DNA of 64,000 nt from Roseiarcus sp036513315 (GTDB lineage: Bacteria > Pseudomonadota > Alphaproteobacteria > Rhizobiales > Beijerinckiaceae), in NCBI GenBank assembly GCA_036513315.1, contig DATBZF010000098.1, forward strand, positions 28,040 to 92,039. Direction: 5' to 3'. The position numbers and the translations under genes were made by a program. How positions within the stretch are numbered: the stretch's first letter is position 1; each line of letters starts with the position of its first letter. The notes beneath the pieces were generated by a model. It worked only from the letters and a program-made list of their open reading frames with translations. It was not told where the DNA came from and ran no database searches. Positions 24,224-32,791 of this stretch are shown here, piece after piece.

Positions 24224-24775
24224 ATGAACGCCCCCGCGCCGCCACCTTCCCCCTATTCCTCCGCGATCGGCAAATCGAATCCGGAAAGTCACACGCTGTC
24301 GGTGCTGGTCGACAACGAGCCCGGCGTTCTCGCGCGGGTGGTCGGCCTGTTCTCGGGGCGCGGGTTTAATATCGAGAGCCTGACGGTGGCCGAAGTCGCG
24401 CATGAGACGCATCTGTCGCGCATCACCATCGCCACATCAGGCACGCCCGAGGTCGTCGAGCAGGTCCGCCATCAGCTCGAGCGCCTGGTGCCGGTCCATT
24501 CGGTGACGGACCTGACCCTGACAGTCAGGGCGATCGAACGGGAGCTGGCGATGGTCAAGGTGCGCGGCAAGGGCGAGAATCGCGTCGAGGCGTTGCGGCT
24601 CGCCGAGGCGTTTCGCGCCAAAGTGATCGACGCCTCGATCGAGAGCTTCATTTTCGAACTGACCGGCGCGCCGCGCAAGATCGACGATTTCGTCGAACTG
24701 ATGCGACCGGTCGGCCTCGTCGAAGTCTCGCGCACCGGCGTCGCGGCGATCTCGCGCGGGCCCGAGCCGATCTAA
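24224..24775 (+). CDS. ilvN: Acetolactate synthase regulatory subunit
   Basis: 183 residues. The N-terminal ACT domain (about 22-95; HTLSVLVDNEPGVLARVVGLFS, GFNIESLTV) binds valine for feedback inhibition. The C-terminal ALS_ss_C domain (REL.MVKV..KGENR, RAKVIDASIESFIFELTG, FVELMRPVGLVEVSRTGV) activates the large subunit. An extra Pro/Ser-rich stretch of about 20 residues precedes the ACT domain. The same protein is called ilvH in some genomes. It follows ilvB in one transcription unit. Confidence 0.95.
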   Translation: MNAPAPPPSPYSSAIGKSNPESHTLSVLVDNEPGVLARVVGLFSGRGFNIESLTVAEVAHETHLSRITIATSGTPEVVEQVRHQLERLVPVHSVTDLTLTVRAIERELAMVKVRGKGENRVEALRLAEAFRAKVIDASIESFIFELTGAPRKIDDFVELMRPVGLVEVSRTGVAAISRGPEPI

Positions 24776-24905
24776 AGCCCGCCGCCATCCATCCTCGGCG
24801 AACTCCCGACGAAACCCGCGTCTTGCATTTGGCCGTCGGACGGCACAGATTCAGACCCAAGCGGAGCCAATCCGCATGCGCCCGTTTCGGGCGGCGGGAG
24901 AGGTC

Positions 24906-27900
24906 ATGGATCGCGTTCATAAAGATTCGCCGGCGGCCGCCCTGTCCGATATTTCGCTTGGCGACCGTTTCGACCTGACCAAATCGCCGGTGCTGCTGAA
25001 TGGGGCACAGGCGGTGGCGCGGCTGCTCCTCGCGCAAAAGGAGCGCGACCGCCGCGCCGGGCTCAACACCGCCGGCTTCGTCTCGGGCTATCGCGGTTCG
25101 CCGGTCGGCGGCCTCGATCTGCAATTCACCCGCCTCGCCAAGTCCTTCAAGGCGAACGATATCCACTTTGAGCCGGGCCTCAACGAAGAACTTGCCGCCA
25201 CCGCCATCTGGGGGACCCAACAGGCGGAAATGCGGGGCGAAGGTCGTTTCGATGGCGTCTTCTCGCTCTGGTACGGCAAGGGCCCCGGCGTCGATCGCTG
25301 TGGCGATGTGTTTCGCCACGCCAATCTCGCCGGCACATCGCCCAATGGCGGCGTGCTCGCCCTGATGGGCGACGATCATACCGCTGAATCCTCAACGACG
25401 GCGCACCAGTCAGAATTCGCTTTCGTCGATGTGATGATGCCGATTCTGTCGCCCGCCGGCGTGCAGGAAGTGCTCGACTATGGCGCGCTCGGCTGGGCGC
25501 TCAGCCGCTACGCCGGCGTCTGGGTCGGCCTGAAATGCATCAAGGACACCATCGAATCGACTGCGGTGGTCGACGCCTCCCTCGATCGCATCATTCCCGT
25601 CGCGCCGAGCGATTTCCCGATGCCGCCGGGCGGCCTCAACATTCGCACCCCCGACGGCATTCTCGAGCAGGAAGCGCGCCTGCAGGAGCATAAGCGCGCC
25701 GCAATGGTCGCCTGGATCGCCGCCAACAAGCTCAACCGCATCATCGCCTCCGGCGGCGCCGATCCCAAGATCGGCATCATCACGATCGGCAAGTCCTATC
25801 TCGACACCCGCCAGGCCCTCGACGATCTGGGCATCGATGAAATCAGTTGCAACGAACTCGGACTGCGCCTCTATAAGCTCGGCTGCGCCTGGCCGATCGA
25901 GCCGGCCGCCTTGCGCGAATTCGCGCGTGGGCTCTCGCTGATCATCGTCGTCGAGGAAAAGCGCTCGCTGATCGAAGTGCAGGTGCGCGAGGAACTTTAC
26001 GGCGAGCCCAACCAACCGGTCTGCATCGGCAAGAAGGACGAGGCCGGGCGCTGGCTGTTTCCTGTCAAAGGCGCGCTCGACCCCAATGACATCGCCATCG
26101 CGATCGGCGAGCGGCTGCTCAAATTCCATCCGAGCGAAGCGCTAAGCGCACGCGTCGCCAAAGTCAGACGATCGCAGGCCGCGCTCGCCGAGATCAGGGA
26201 AGTCGCCATACGCACGCCCTATTTCTGCTCGGGCTGCCCGCACAATCGCTCGACGGTGATCCCGGAAGGCGCGCGCGCCTACGCCGGCATCGGCTGCCAT
26301 TTCATGGCGCAATATATGGATCGCAGCACTGACGGCTACACCCAGATGGGCGGCGAAGGGGCCAATTGGATCGGCGAATCGCATTTTTCCAAACGCCCGC
26401 ATGTGTTCCAGAATCTCGGCGACGGCACCTATAATCATTCCGGCGCGCTCGCCTTGCGCTGGGCGATCGATTCCAAAGTCAACGTCACCTATAAAATCCT
26501 GTTCAACGACGCAGTGGCGATGACCGGCGGCCAGCGCCACGAGGGTGGCCTCAACGTGCCGCAGATCGCGCGCCAGGTCGCCGCCGACGGCGCGAGGCGC
26601 ATCGTGGTTGTCGCCGACGACATCGGCAAATATCCAGCCGGAACCGATTGGCCGGCCGGCCTGACGCTGCGCCAGCGCGACGATCTCATTGCGGTCGAGC
26701 AGGAGCTCAGCGCAGTTCCTGGCGCGACGGTGCTGATCTACGACCAGACCTGCGCCGCCGAGAAACGCCGCCGCCGCAAGCGCGGCGAATATCCTGACCC
26801 CGACAAGCGCGTCATCATCAACGAACTCGTCTGCGAGGGCTGCGGCGATTGCGGCGTCAAATCCAATTGCGTCTCGGTGCAGCCGCTCGAAACCGAATTC
26901 GGCCGCAAGCGGGCGATCGACCAGTCAAGCTGCAACAAGGACTTCTCCTGCGCTGACGGCTTCTGTCCGTCTTTTGTGACCGTTCATGGCGCCAAGCCAA
27001 AGAGGATGGTCGGCGCGGCCAAAGCGGCGCCGGCAAGTCCAGAACCTTTGCGGCGCGAGATCGGCGACAAGCCTTATTCGATCATCGTCACCGGCGTCGG
27101 CGGCACCGGCGTCGTCACCATCGGCGCGATCATCGGCATGGCCGCCCATCTCGAGGGCAAGGGCTGCGGCATGATCGACATGGCCGGCCTTGCACAAAAG
27201 GGCGGGGCGGTGTTCAGCCATGTCAAACTGGCGCGAAGGCCCGAGGACATCCACGCTATCCGGGTCGCCGCCGGCGACGCCGACCTCATTCTCGGTTGCG
27301 ATCTCGTGGTGTCGGGCGCCAAGAAAGTGCTCGCCGCCGTGCGCGGCGCCGAGACCGGCTTCGTCGTCAACAGCGCCGAACTCTATCCTGGCGATTTCAC
27401 GCGCAACGCCGATTACTCGCTGCCCGGCGAGCGGCTGAAACGCGCGATCAGCGCGGCGAGCGGCGGCGCGGCGAAATTCGTCGACGCCACCGCGGCGGCC
27501 AATGCTTTGGTCGGCAATGCGATCGGCGCCAATATGTTCGTGCTCGGCTACGCCTATCAGACCGGCTATATCCCGCTGTCGGCCGAGGCGATCCGCCGCG
27601 CGATCGAGCTCAATGGCGAGGCGGTGGTGATGAATCTCGCCGCATTCGACTGGGGCCGCGCGGCGGCGGCCGACCCTTCCGCCATCGAGGCGAGCCTCCA
27701 TCGCGAGGGTCAGTCGAAATCCGCCGGCGACGAGAGCCTGGTTGCGCTCGTCGCGCGCCGCGCGGCGTTCCTGACCTCCTATCAAAACGCCGCTTATGCC
27801 GCGCGCTACCAGGCGCTGGTCGCGGGCGTCGCGGAAGCCGAGAATAAGCGAACGCCAAACGCCGGCGGTCTTTCGAAAGCCGTCGCGCGCTATTCGTTCA

Positions 27901-28394
27901 AGCTGATGGCGTATAAGGACGAATACGAAGTCGCGCGGCTCTACACGGACGGCGCGTTCCAACGACAGGTCGCGCGGGCCTTCGAAGGCGATCTGCGCTT
28001 CGAATTCCATCTCGCGCCGCCGCTGCTCGCCAAAAAGGATCCGGCGACCGGCGAGGCGCGAAAGATGCGCTTCGGGCCGTGGATGATGAAAGCGTTCGGG
28101 GTGCTGGCGGCTTTGCGGTTTCTGCGCGGAACGCGATTCGATATTTTCGGCTATTCGGCCGAGCGGCGCGAAGAACGCGCCTTGATCGCCGACTACGAAG
28201 CGCTATGCGCCGAACTGATCGCCGGCCTGACGCCGGCCAATCACGAGACCGCCGTCGCGCTGGCGTCGCTGCCGGAAAAAATCCGCGGCTACGGCCATGT
28301 CAAGACGCGCCATCTTGCCGCCGTCCGGCCGGAATGGCGGCGCTTGCTCGACGCCTGGCGCGCGCCGCCCGTGCAATTGCGCGCGGCGGAATAG
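24906..28394 (+). CDS. Indolepyruvate ferredoxin oxidoreductase, fused alpha-gamma form
   Basis: 1162 residues. Oxidatively decarboxylates aryl pyruvates (indolepyruvate and probably phenylpyruvate) to acyl-CoA with ferredoxin, using thiamine diphosphate. Domain order: pyrimidine-binding domain with GYRGSPVGGLD (about 45-60), PP domain with GIGCHFMAQYMDR and NLGDGTYNHSG, iron-sulphur segment CEGCGDCGVKSNC and CNKDFSCADGFCP (about 640-690), then the gamma domain with GVGGTGVVTIGAIIGMAAHLEG, and a DUF6537-type C-terminal extension. Subunits are separate (iorA, iorB) in archaea; this single-chain form is the alphaproteobacterial type. GGGAGAGG precedes the ATG at 24906. Confidence 0.92.
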   Translation: MDRVHKDSPAAALSDISLGDRFDLTKSPVLLNGAQAVARLLLAQKERDRRAGLNTAGFVSGYRGSPVGGLDLQFTRLAKSFKANDIHFEPGLNEELAATAIWGTQQAEMRGEGRFDGVFSLWYGKGPGVDRCGDVFRHANLAGTSPNGGVLALMGDDHTAESSTTAHQSEFAFVDVMMPILSPAGVQEVLDYGALGWALSRYAGVWVGLKCIKDTIESTAVVDASLDRIIPVAPSDFPMPPGGLNIRTPDGILEQEARLQEHKRAAMVAWIAANKLNRIIASGGADPKIGIITIGKSYLDTRQALDDLGIDEISCNELGLRLYKLGCAWPIEPAALREFARGLSLIIVVEEKRSLIEVQVREELYGEPNQPVCIGKKDEAGRWLFPVKGALDPNDIAIAIGERLLKFHPSEALSARVAKVRRSQAALAEIREVAIRTPYFCSGCPHNRSTVIPEGARAYAGIGCHFMAQYMDRSTDGYTQMGGEGANWIGESHFSKRPHVFQNLGDGTYNHSGALALRWAIDSKVNVTYKILFNDAVAMTGGQRHEGGLNVPQIARQVAADGARRIVVVADDIGKYPAGTDWPAGLTLRQRDDLIAVEQELSAVPGATVLIYDQTCAAEKRRRRKRGEYPDPDKRVIINELVCEGCGDCGVKSNCVSVQPLETEFGRKRAIDQSSCNKDFSCADGFCPSFVTVHGAKPKRMVGAAKAAPASPEPLRREIGDKPYSIIVTGVGGTGVVTIGAIIGMAAHLEGKGCGMIDMAGLAQKGGAVFSHVKLARRPEDIHAIRVAAGDADLILGCDLVVSGAKKVLAAVRGAETGFVVNSAELYPGDFTRNADYSLPGERLKRAISAASGGAAKFVDATAAANALVGNAIGANMFVLGYAYQTGYIPLSAEAIRRAIELNGEAVVMNLAAFDWGRAAAADPSAIEASLHREGQSKSAGDESLVALVARRAAFLTSYQNAAYAARYQALVAGVAEAENKRTPNAGGLSKAVARYSFKLMAYKDEYEVARLYTDGAFQRQVARAFEGDLRFEFHLAPPLLAKKDPATGEARKMRFGPWMMKAFGVLAALRFLRGTRFDIFGYSAERREERALIADYEALCAELIAGLTPANHETAVALASLPEKIRGYGHVKTRHLAAVRPEWRRLLDAWRAPPVQLRAAE

Positions 28395-28486
28395 GAGCGG
28401 GGCGGCTGGTGAGAGCGGGCTCGCGTTGGGTGGCGTCATCTGGCGCCGGGACGGAGTACGCTCAAAGAACGTTGAGATCGGATTCC

Positions 28487-28671
28487 TTCATTGATTTCTT
28501 GGGCGGAGCGAGGCGCGGAAGGAGATTGAAGTCAAGGACGACGGCGGAGCCGTCGCCGCCCATAGCAGTCAGCCTGCTGACTGCGTAAACTTGTTAGCAA
28601 TGGCGGTGCGCTTCGCGCATCCTTGAGTTCAATCTCCTTCCGCGCAAAATGGCCTCCAAGAGATCAATGAA
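28487..28671. repeat. 185-bp palindromic element with internal hairpins
   Basis: The outer arms 28487-28538 and 28620-28671 are 52-base inverted repeats. Their ends (TTCATTGAT.TCTTGG) and inner parts (GCGCGGAAGGAGATTGAA.TCAAGGA) match almost base for base; only a few positions in between differ. Inside are three smaller perfect hairpins: CGACGGC/GCCGTCG (28539-28555), GCAGTCAG/CTGACTGC (28565-28584) and TGCGC/GCGCA (28607-28619). It lies in the convergent gap between the indolepyruvate oxidoreductase and DUF2314 genes. It could be a non-autonomous transposable element (MITE), a structured RNA or a two-way terminator. No transposase is adjacent. Confidence 0.65.
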
Positions 28672-28726
28672 GGCTTATCGCCAAGCGAGGCGGCGCGCAT
28701 CCGCGTCGGCTCAAGTGCGACACCAC

Positions 28727-29311
28727 TTAGTCGCAGGCCAGCCCGTATTGTTCTTTCATCTGGCGTCGCTCCTCAGCCGAGGCATGCGCCAGCGCCGGAC
28801 AGACTGTCGCGTTGCCGATGATCTTGCCGTTCTGGAAATACATCCAGTCGCCGATATCCTGCCGCGTGAAATGGATTGTCTGACCGCCGGATACGTTGCG
28901 CAGCCACTCGGGGTCATTGCCGATTCGCCCGGAAAAGGTTGCGCCTTCCGTGTGCAGATCGATCACCCAGAACCATTCGACCTGGCTGGCGGCGCCTTCG
29001 CCCGGCAGCACGAAAGCATAGCCGGGGGCGCCGGGCGCATCCACCAGGCCGATCTTCACCGCAAATCGATCCGCTCCCGGCGGCGGAGTGCGCCATTTCG
29101 CGAGAAACCCGTCGAGCCCCGCCGCCGCATGGGCGAAAGCGGCGGTCATGGCAGGGTCGCCCTTCGGAACCATGGTGACGGGATTGGGGTCGCCAGCCAA
29201 GGCCGTTCCCGAGTGGGATACAATTAGCAAGAGGACCGCCGCGGACAGGCGAACTTTGAACGCCGTGCGCGCCGCGACGAAATTGGGCCTCGTTGGCAAA
29301 CCAAAAAACAT
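28727..29311 (-). CDS. Exported DUF2314 domain protein
   Basis: 194 residues. The N-terminal hydrophobic segment (VRLSAAVLLLIVSHSGTALA) looks like a signal peptide after a slightly long n-region. The rest matches the DUF2314 fold: MTAAFAHAAAGLDGFLAKW, FAVKIGL, EWFWVIDLHTEGATFSGRI, DPEWLRNVSGGQTIHFTRQD and IGDWMYFQNGKIIGN, with two Cys near the end. Function of this family is not known; members are cytosolic or periplasmic. I take ATG 29311 with GGGTGAAG upstream; GTG 29320 is in frame. Its promoter block at 29441-29468 is shared with the marR unit. Confidence 0.75.
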   Translation of the reverse strand: MFFGLPTRPNFVAARTAFKVRLSAAVLLLIVSHSGTALAGDPNPVTMVPKGDPAMTAAFAHAAAGLDGFLAKWRTPPPGADRFAVKIGLVDAPGAPGYAFVLPGEGAASQVEWFWVIDLHTEGATFSGRIGNDPEWLRNVSGGQTIHFTRQDIGDWMYFQNGKIIGNATVCPALAHASAEERRQMKEQYGLACD

Positions 29312-29440
29312 GATCTTCACCCGGGTAAATGATGCAGTGAGATTATTGCGCTTGGCCCTGGGGCTAATCTTACGGTCAGCGGCCTTAATCCTGGCGCCTG
29401 CGTGGCAGGCGCATCCGCCGCGTAATTGAATAATCGTCGA

Positions 29441-29468
29441 TATATCGTTGATAAAATACGAATGTCAA
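29441..29468 (-). promoter_or_regulatory. Promoter-operator block, copy 2 (DUF2314 gene)
   Basis: On the minus strand: TTGACA, an 18-base spacer and TATATC. It is the counterpart of the block at 22017-22044 (25 of 28 bases identical, same orientation towards a minus-strand gene), and the similarity runs on weakly for about another ten bases. The spacer palindrome is slightly degenerate here (TATCA-A-CGATA) and is followed by a second ATCGACGAT. It stands 130-157 bases upstream of the DUF2314 start. Confidence 0.5.
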
Positions 29469-29798
29469 TCATCAACCGGCGTTCCGGGAAGACCTGACCC
29501 AGTTAGCGCGATTCGATGTGGAATGGCGGAAGGTATGTGGGAGCGCATCGCGATTGAGGAACTGCGTGACGCGAACCCCGCGAGTTCTAAGAGCGTCCGC
29601 GATTTGGCGCGCTACTGCACTGTTTCGCCAGCATCGACGATAAACGCCCGAGCCGCGTCGAGAAGGTGCGCGCGCTGCCGATCGCAGAGCGTTCCTACAA
29701 ATCGTGTTCCGCGGGACGCGAATGCCTTGCTAAACGCTCAGGCTGATCTCGATCGACTCACTTGTTCGCCGCGGTCCATGCGCCCCACGCCCCACCCC
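29469..29798. other. Intergenic stretch with no supported gene
   Basis: About 330 bases between the shared promoter block and the end of preA. Open frames here run on antisense to preA, but the part outside preA has no family motif. A weak palindromic pattern (around 29530-29560) does not continue into anything recognisable. It might hold a gene remnant, but I cannot identify one. Confidence 0.3.
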
Positions 29799-31109
29799 TC
29801 ACCCCGCCACCGGCACCGCCGCCGGATTATTGGGATGGCTTGTCCAATTGGCGGCCGGTCTGTCATAGGCGAGGCCGGTGCGCGGATCGACGCCTCGCGT
29901 GCGATGGACGAGCGTGATGCAGCTTTCGACCGGGCAGACCAGCACGCAGAGATTGCAGCCGACGCATTCGTCGTCGTTGACGACGAATTTGCGCTGGCCG
30001 TCGACAACAGGGAAAATCGCCTGGTGCGAGGTGTCCTCGCACACGATGTGGCAGCGGCCGCATTTGATGCAGAGGTCCTGATTGATCTCGGCCTTGGCGA
30101 CGTAATTGAGGTTCAGATATTGCCAGTCGGTGACATTGGGCACGGCGCGGCCGCGGAAATCCTCGATCGTCCGATAGCCTTTCGTCGTCATGTAATTGGT
30201 CAGGCCGGAAATCATCTCCTGCACGATCTTGAAGCCATAGGTCATCGCCGCGGTGCAGACCTGCACATTGCCGGCGCCGAGGGCGATGAATTCGACCGCG
30301 TCGCGCCAGGTGGTGACGCCGCCGATCGCCGATATCGGCAGGCCGCGCGTTTCTGGATCCCGGGCGATTTCCGAGACCATCGACAGCGCGATCGGCTTGA
30401 CCGCCGGCCCGCACATGCCGCCATGCGTGCCTTTGCCCTCGATCGCATGCATCGGCGTCATCGCATCGATATCGACGCCCATCAGCGAATTGATGGTGTT
30501 GATCAGCGAGACCGCGTCGGCGCCGCCAGCCTTGGCCGCCCGCGCCGGCGCGCGAATGTCGGTGATGTTCGGCGTCAGCTTGACGATGACGGGCATGCGC
30601 GTATGCGCCTTGCACCAGCGCGCCACCATTTCGATATATTCGGGCACCTGGCCGACCGCCGCGCCCATGCCGCGCTCGGACATGCCATGCGGACAGCCGA
30701 AGTTAAGTTCGACGCCGTCGCATTCCGTTTCTTCCACCCGCGCCAGAATCTTCTGCCAGGAATTCTCGTCGCAGGGCACCATCAGGGAAGCGACCAAAGC
30801 GCGATCTGGCCATTTGCGTTTTACCTCCTTGATCTCCTGCAGATTGATCTCGAGATCGCGGTCGGTGATCAGTTCGATATTATTGAGCGCCATCAGGCGC
30901 CGATCGGGCCCGTAGACCGCGCCGTAACGCGCGCCTGAGACATTAACCACCGGCGGCCCAGCTTCGCCCAAAGTCTTCCAGACGACGCCGCCCCAGCCGG
31001 CGCGAAAAGCGCGCTCGACATTGGTCTTGCGGTCGGTCGGCGGCGCCGAGGCGAGCCAGAACGGATTGGGAGATTTGATGCCGAGGAAAGTGGTGCTGAG
31101 ATCGACCAT
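29799..31109 (-). CDS. preA: NAD-dependent dihydropyrimidine dehydrogenase subunit PreA
   Basis: 436 residues. Reduces uracil/thymine to the 5,6-dihydro compounds, step 1 of the reductive pathway, together with PreT. The N-terminal TIM barrel binds FMN (LASAPPTDRKTNVERAFRAGWGG, ELNFGCPHGMSERGMG, NTINSLMGVDIDAMTPM, ISAIGGV.TW.DAVEFI). The C-terminal ferredoxin domain holds two [4Fe-4S] motifs: CIKCGRCHIVCED and CVGCNLCVLVCPVESC. It lies 11 bases after preT in one transcription unit. Its product feeds the dihydropyrimidinase coded 11 kb away in this window. Confidence 0.95.
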   Translation of the reverse strand: MVDLSTTFLGIKSPNPFWLASAPPTDRKTNVERAFRAGWGGVVWKTLGEAGPPVVNVSGARYGAVYGPDRRLMALNNIELITDRDLEINLQEIKEVKRKWPDRALVASLMVPCDENSWQKILARVEETECDGVELNFGCPHGMSERGMGAAVGQVPEYIEMVARWCKAHTRMPVIVKLTPNITDIRAPARAAKAGGADAVSLINTINSLMGVDIDAMTPMHAIEGKGTHGGMCGPAVKPIALSMVSEIARDPETRGLPISAIGGVTTWRDAVEFIALGAGNVQVCTAAMTYGFKIVQEMISGLTNYMTTKGYRTIEDFRGRAVPNVTDWQYLNLNYVAKAEINQDLCIKCGRCHIVCEDTSHQAIFPVVDGQRKFVVNDDECVGCNLCVLVCPVESCITLVHRTRGVDPRTGLAYDRPAANWTSHPNNPAAVPVAG

Positions 31110-31120
31110 GGTCCGCTCCT

Positions 31121-32494
31121 TCAGCTCTTGAGACTAGCGCGCAACGCCGCATCGATCGAACGCGCCGCCTGCTTGCCGTCTTCGACGGCGCCGACGGTCA
31201 GGTCCTGGCCGCCGTAAATGCAATCGCCGCCCGCCCAGACGCCCCGCGCGCTGGTGCGGCGCTCATCGTCGACAAGAATGCGCCCGTCCTTGCCTTTCAG
31301 CGCGCTCTCGCCGCCGAACGAGGCGGGCGTCAGCAATTGGCCGATCGCGCCGAACACGATATCGGCCTCGAGGCGGAAGGTCTCGCCGGCCCCGACCAGC
31401 CTGCCGCCTTCGTCGCGCGTGCGCTCGAACGTGACGGCGCTCACCTTGCCGTCGGCGCCTTCCAGCGCGACGGGGCGTGACCAGGTGCGAATCAGCACGC
31501 CATGCGTCTGCGCGAGATCCTGTTCAAATCCGCTCGCCTTCATTTGCTCCTGGCCGCGGCGATAGACGATCGTCACCAGCTCGGCGCCCAGCAGCTTCGC
31601 CTGCACGGCGACGTCGACCGCCGTCATGCCGCCGCCGATGACGACGACGCGCCGCCCGACCGGCAGCGTGGTCAGATCCTCGGCCTGCCTGAGATCGGCG
31701 ATATAGCCGACCGCGTCGATCACATTGGCGAGCGAGGCTTCGTCGGTCAGGCCAAGCTTGTTGACGGCGGCAAGACCAAGCCCAAGAAAGACGGCGTCAT
31801 AATCGCGGCGCAGCGCATCAAGATCGATGTCCCGGCCGAGCGCGACGCCATGTTTCACGGTAATGCCGCCGATCGACAGGATGAAGTCGACTTCTTTTTG
31901 TGCAAAGCCGCCCGGCGTCTTATAGGCGGCGATGCCATATTCATTGAGGCCGGCCGATTTCTCGCGCGCCTCGAAAATGGTGACGTCATGGCCGCTGACC
32001 GCCAGCGCATGAGCGCAGGAGAGGCCGGCCGGGCCGGCCCCGACGATGGCGATTTTCTTCCCCGTCGGCGCCGCGCGCGTATAGGGATTCTTGCCCGTCG
32101 CCATCAGCGCATCGGTGGCGTAGCGCTGCAACAGGCCGATGCGCACCGGCTTGCCCTCGGCCGCCTCGCGCACGCAGGCTTCCTGGCATAAAGTTTCGGT
32201 GGGGCAGACCCGCGCGCACATGCCGCCCATAATATTTTCATCGAGGATGGTGCGCGCGGCGCCGAGTGGGTTTTCGGCGGCGATTTCGCGGATGAACAGC
32301 GGAATGTCGATCGAGGTCGGACAGGCCTGCTGGCAGGGCGCGTCATAGCAGAAATAGCAGCGGTCGGCCTCGACCAAAGCCTCATGGCGGCTGAGCGGCG
32401 GATGCAGGTCGCCGAAATTGGCGGCCAGCGTTTGCGCGTCAAGAAGGCCGGCGGCGACGCCCGCCGGCGCCTTTGTCCCTTGAGCTGTCGTCAT
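31121..32494 (-). CDS. preT: Dihydropyrimidine dehydrogenase subunit PreT
   Basis: 457 residues, the NADH/FAD half of the two-subunit enzyme, related to glutamate synthase small chains. The N-terminal Fe-S domain has CYFCYDAPCQQACP and CARVCPTETLCQEAC. Then comes an FAD motif GAGPAGLSCAHALA, and after GLGLAAVNKLG an NAD motif VIGGGMTAVDVAVQA, closing with VWAGGDCIYGG and VGAVEDGKQAA. ATG 32494 has GGGGG ahead of it; the frame is open to 32614, which would put the start upstream of the operator. Controlled by the RutR-like palindrome at 32542-32557. Confidence 0.93.
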   Translation of the reverse strand: MTTAQGTKAPAGVAAGLLDAQTLAANFGDLHPPLSRHEALVEADRCYFCYDAPCQQACPTSIDIPLFIREIAAENPLGAARTILDENIMGGMCARVCPTETLCQEACVREAAEGKPVRIGLLQRYATDALMATGKNPYTRAAPTGKKIAIVGAGPAGLSCAHALAVSGHDVTIFEAREKSAGLNEYGIAAYKTPGGFAQKEVDFILSIGGITVKHGVALGRDIDLDALRRDYDAVFLGLGLAAVNKLGLTDEASLANVIDAVGYIADLRQAEDLTTLPVGRRVVVIGGGMTAVDVAVQAKLLGAELVTIVYRRGQEQMKASGFEQDLAQTHGVLIRTWSRPVALEGADGKVSAVTFERTRDEGGRLVGAGETFRLEADIVFGAIGQLLTPASFGGESALKGKDGRILVDDERRTSARGVWAGGDCIYGGQDLTVGAVEDGKQAARSIDAALRASLKS

Positions 32495-32541
32495 GCGAAC
32501 CCCCGTCGGCCCGACCGGCCGGGCTTCGGCGCAGTCAAATC

Positions 32542-32587
32542 TTGACCGATCGGTCAGGATGCTTGCGCGGCTTTCCTGCCTTGTCAA
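32542..32587 (-). promoter_or_regulatory. preTA promoter with RutR-like operator
   Basis: Plus-strand bases 32542-32557 read TTGACCGATCGGTCAG, which holds a perfect 14-bp palindrome (32543-32556) and matches the RutR consensus TTGACCANNTGGTCAA at 13 of its 14 fixed positions except for the A/T flanks of the spacer (G and C here) and the last base. On the minus strand a consensus -35 (TTGACA, 32582-32587) is followed after 17 bases by AAGCAT (32559-32564), so the operator would lie across the transcription start, 48-63 bases before the preT ATG. Confidence 0.68.
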
Positions 32588-32625
32588 GTCAACACCGCGC
32601 CTTGCGCGCGTCATGCAAAATCAAT

Positions 32626-32639
32626 GGGCGCCGGCGCCC
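32626..32639. repeat. 14-bp GC palindrome between preT and hpnA
   Basis: GGGCGCCGGCGCCC is a perfect palindrome in the divergent gap between preT and hpnA. It could be an operator or simply GC-rich chance; no role can be assigned. Confidence 0.2.
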
Positions 32640-32791
32640 AGATAATGGCCCGATCGCGCAGGCGGGCGGCACAATCTGCTTGTCGATCGCCGCGTCTTTG
32701 TTAGGTTGCGCGCCTCATAGGAAAGGGCGCTGCTTGAATCGACTGTCGCTAACCTCGGACCGGACGATGCGCCTCATGGCGTCAGGGCGCC

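Noticed and set aside
29448..30938. 496-codon plus-strand frame antisense to preA
   Set aside because: Covers preA in reverse; the non-overlapping first 115 codons have no recognisable domain.
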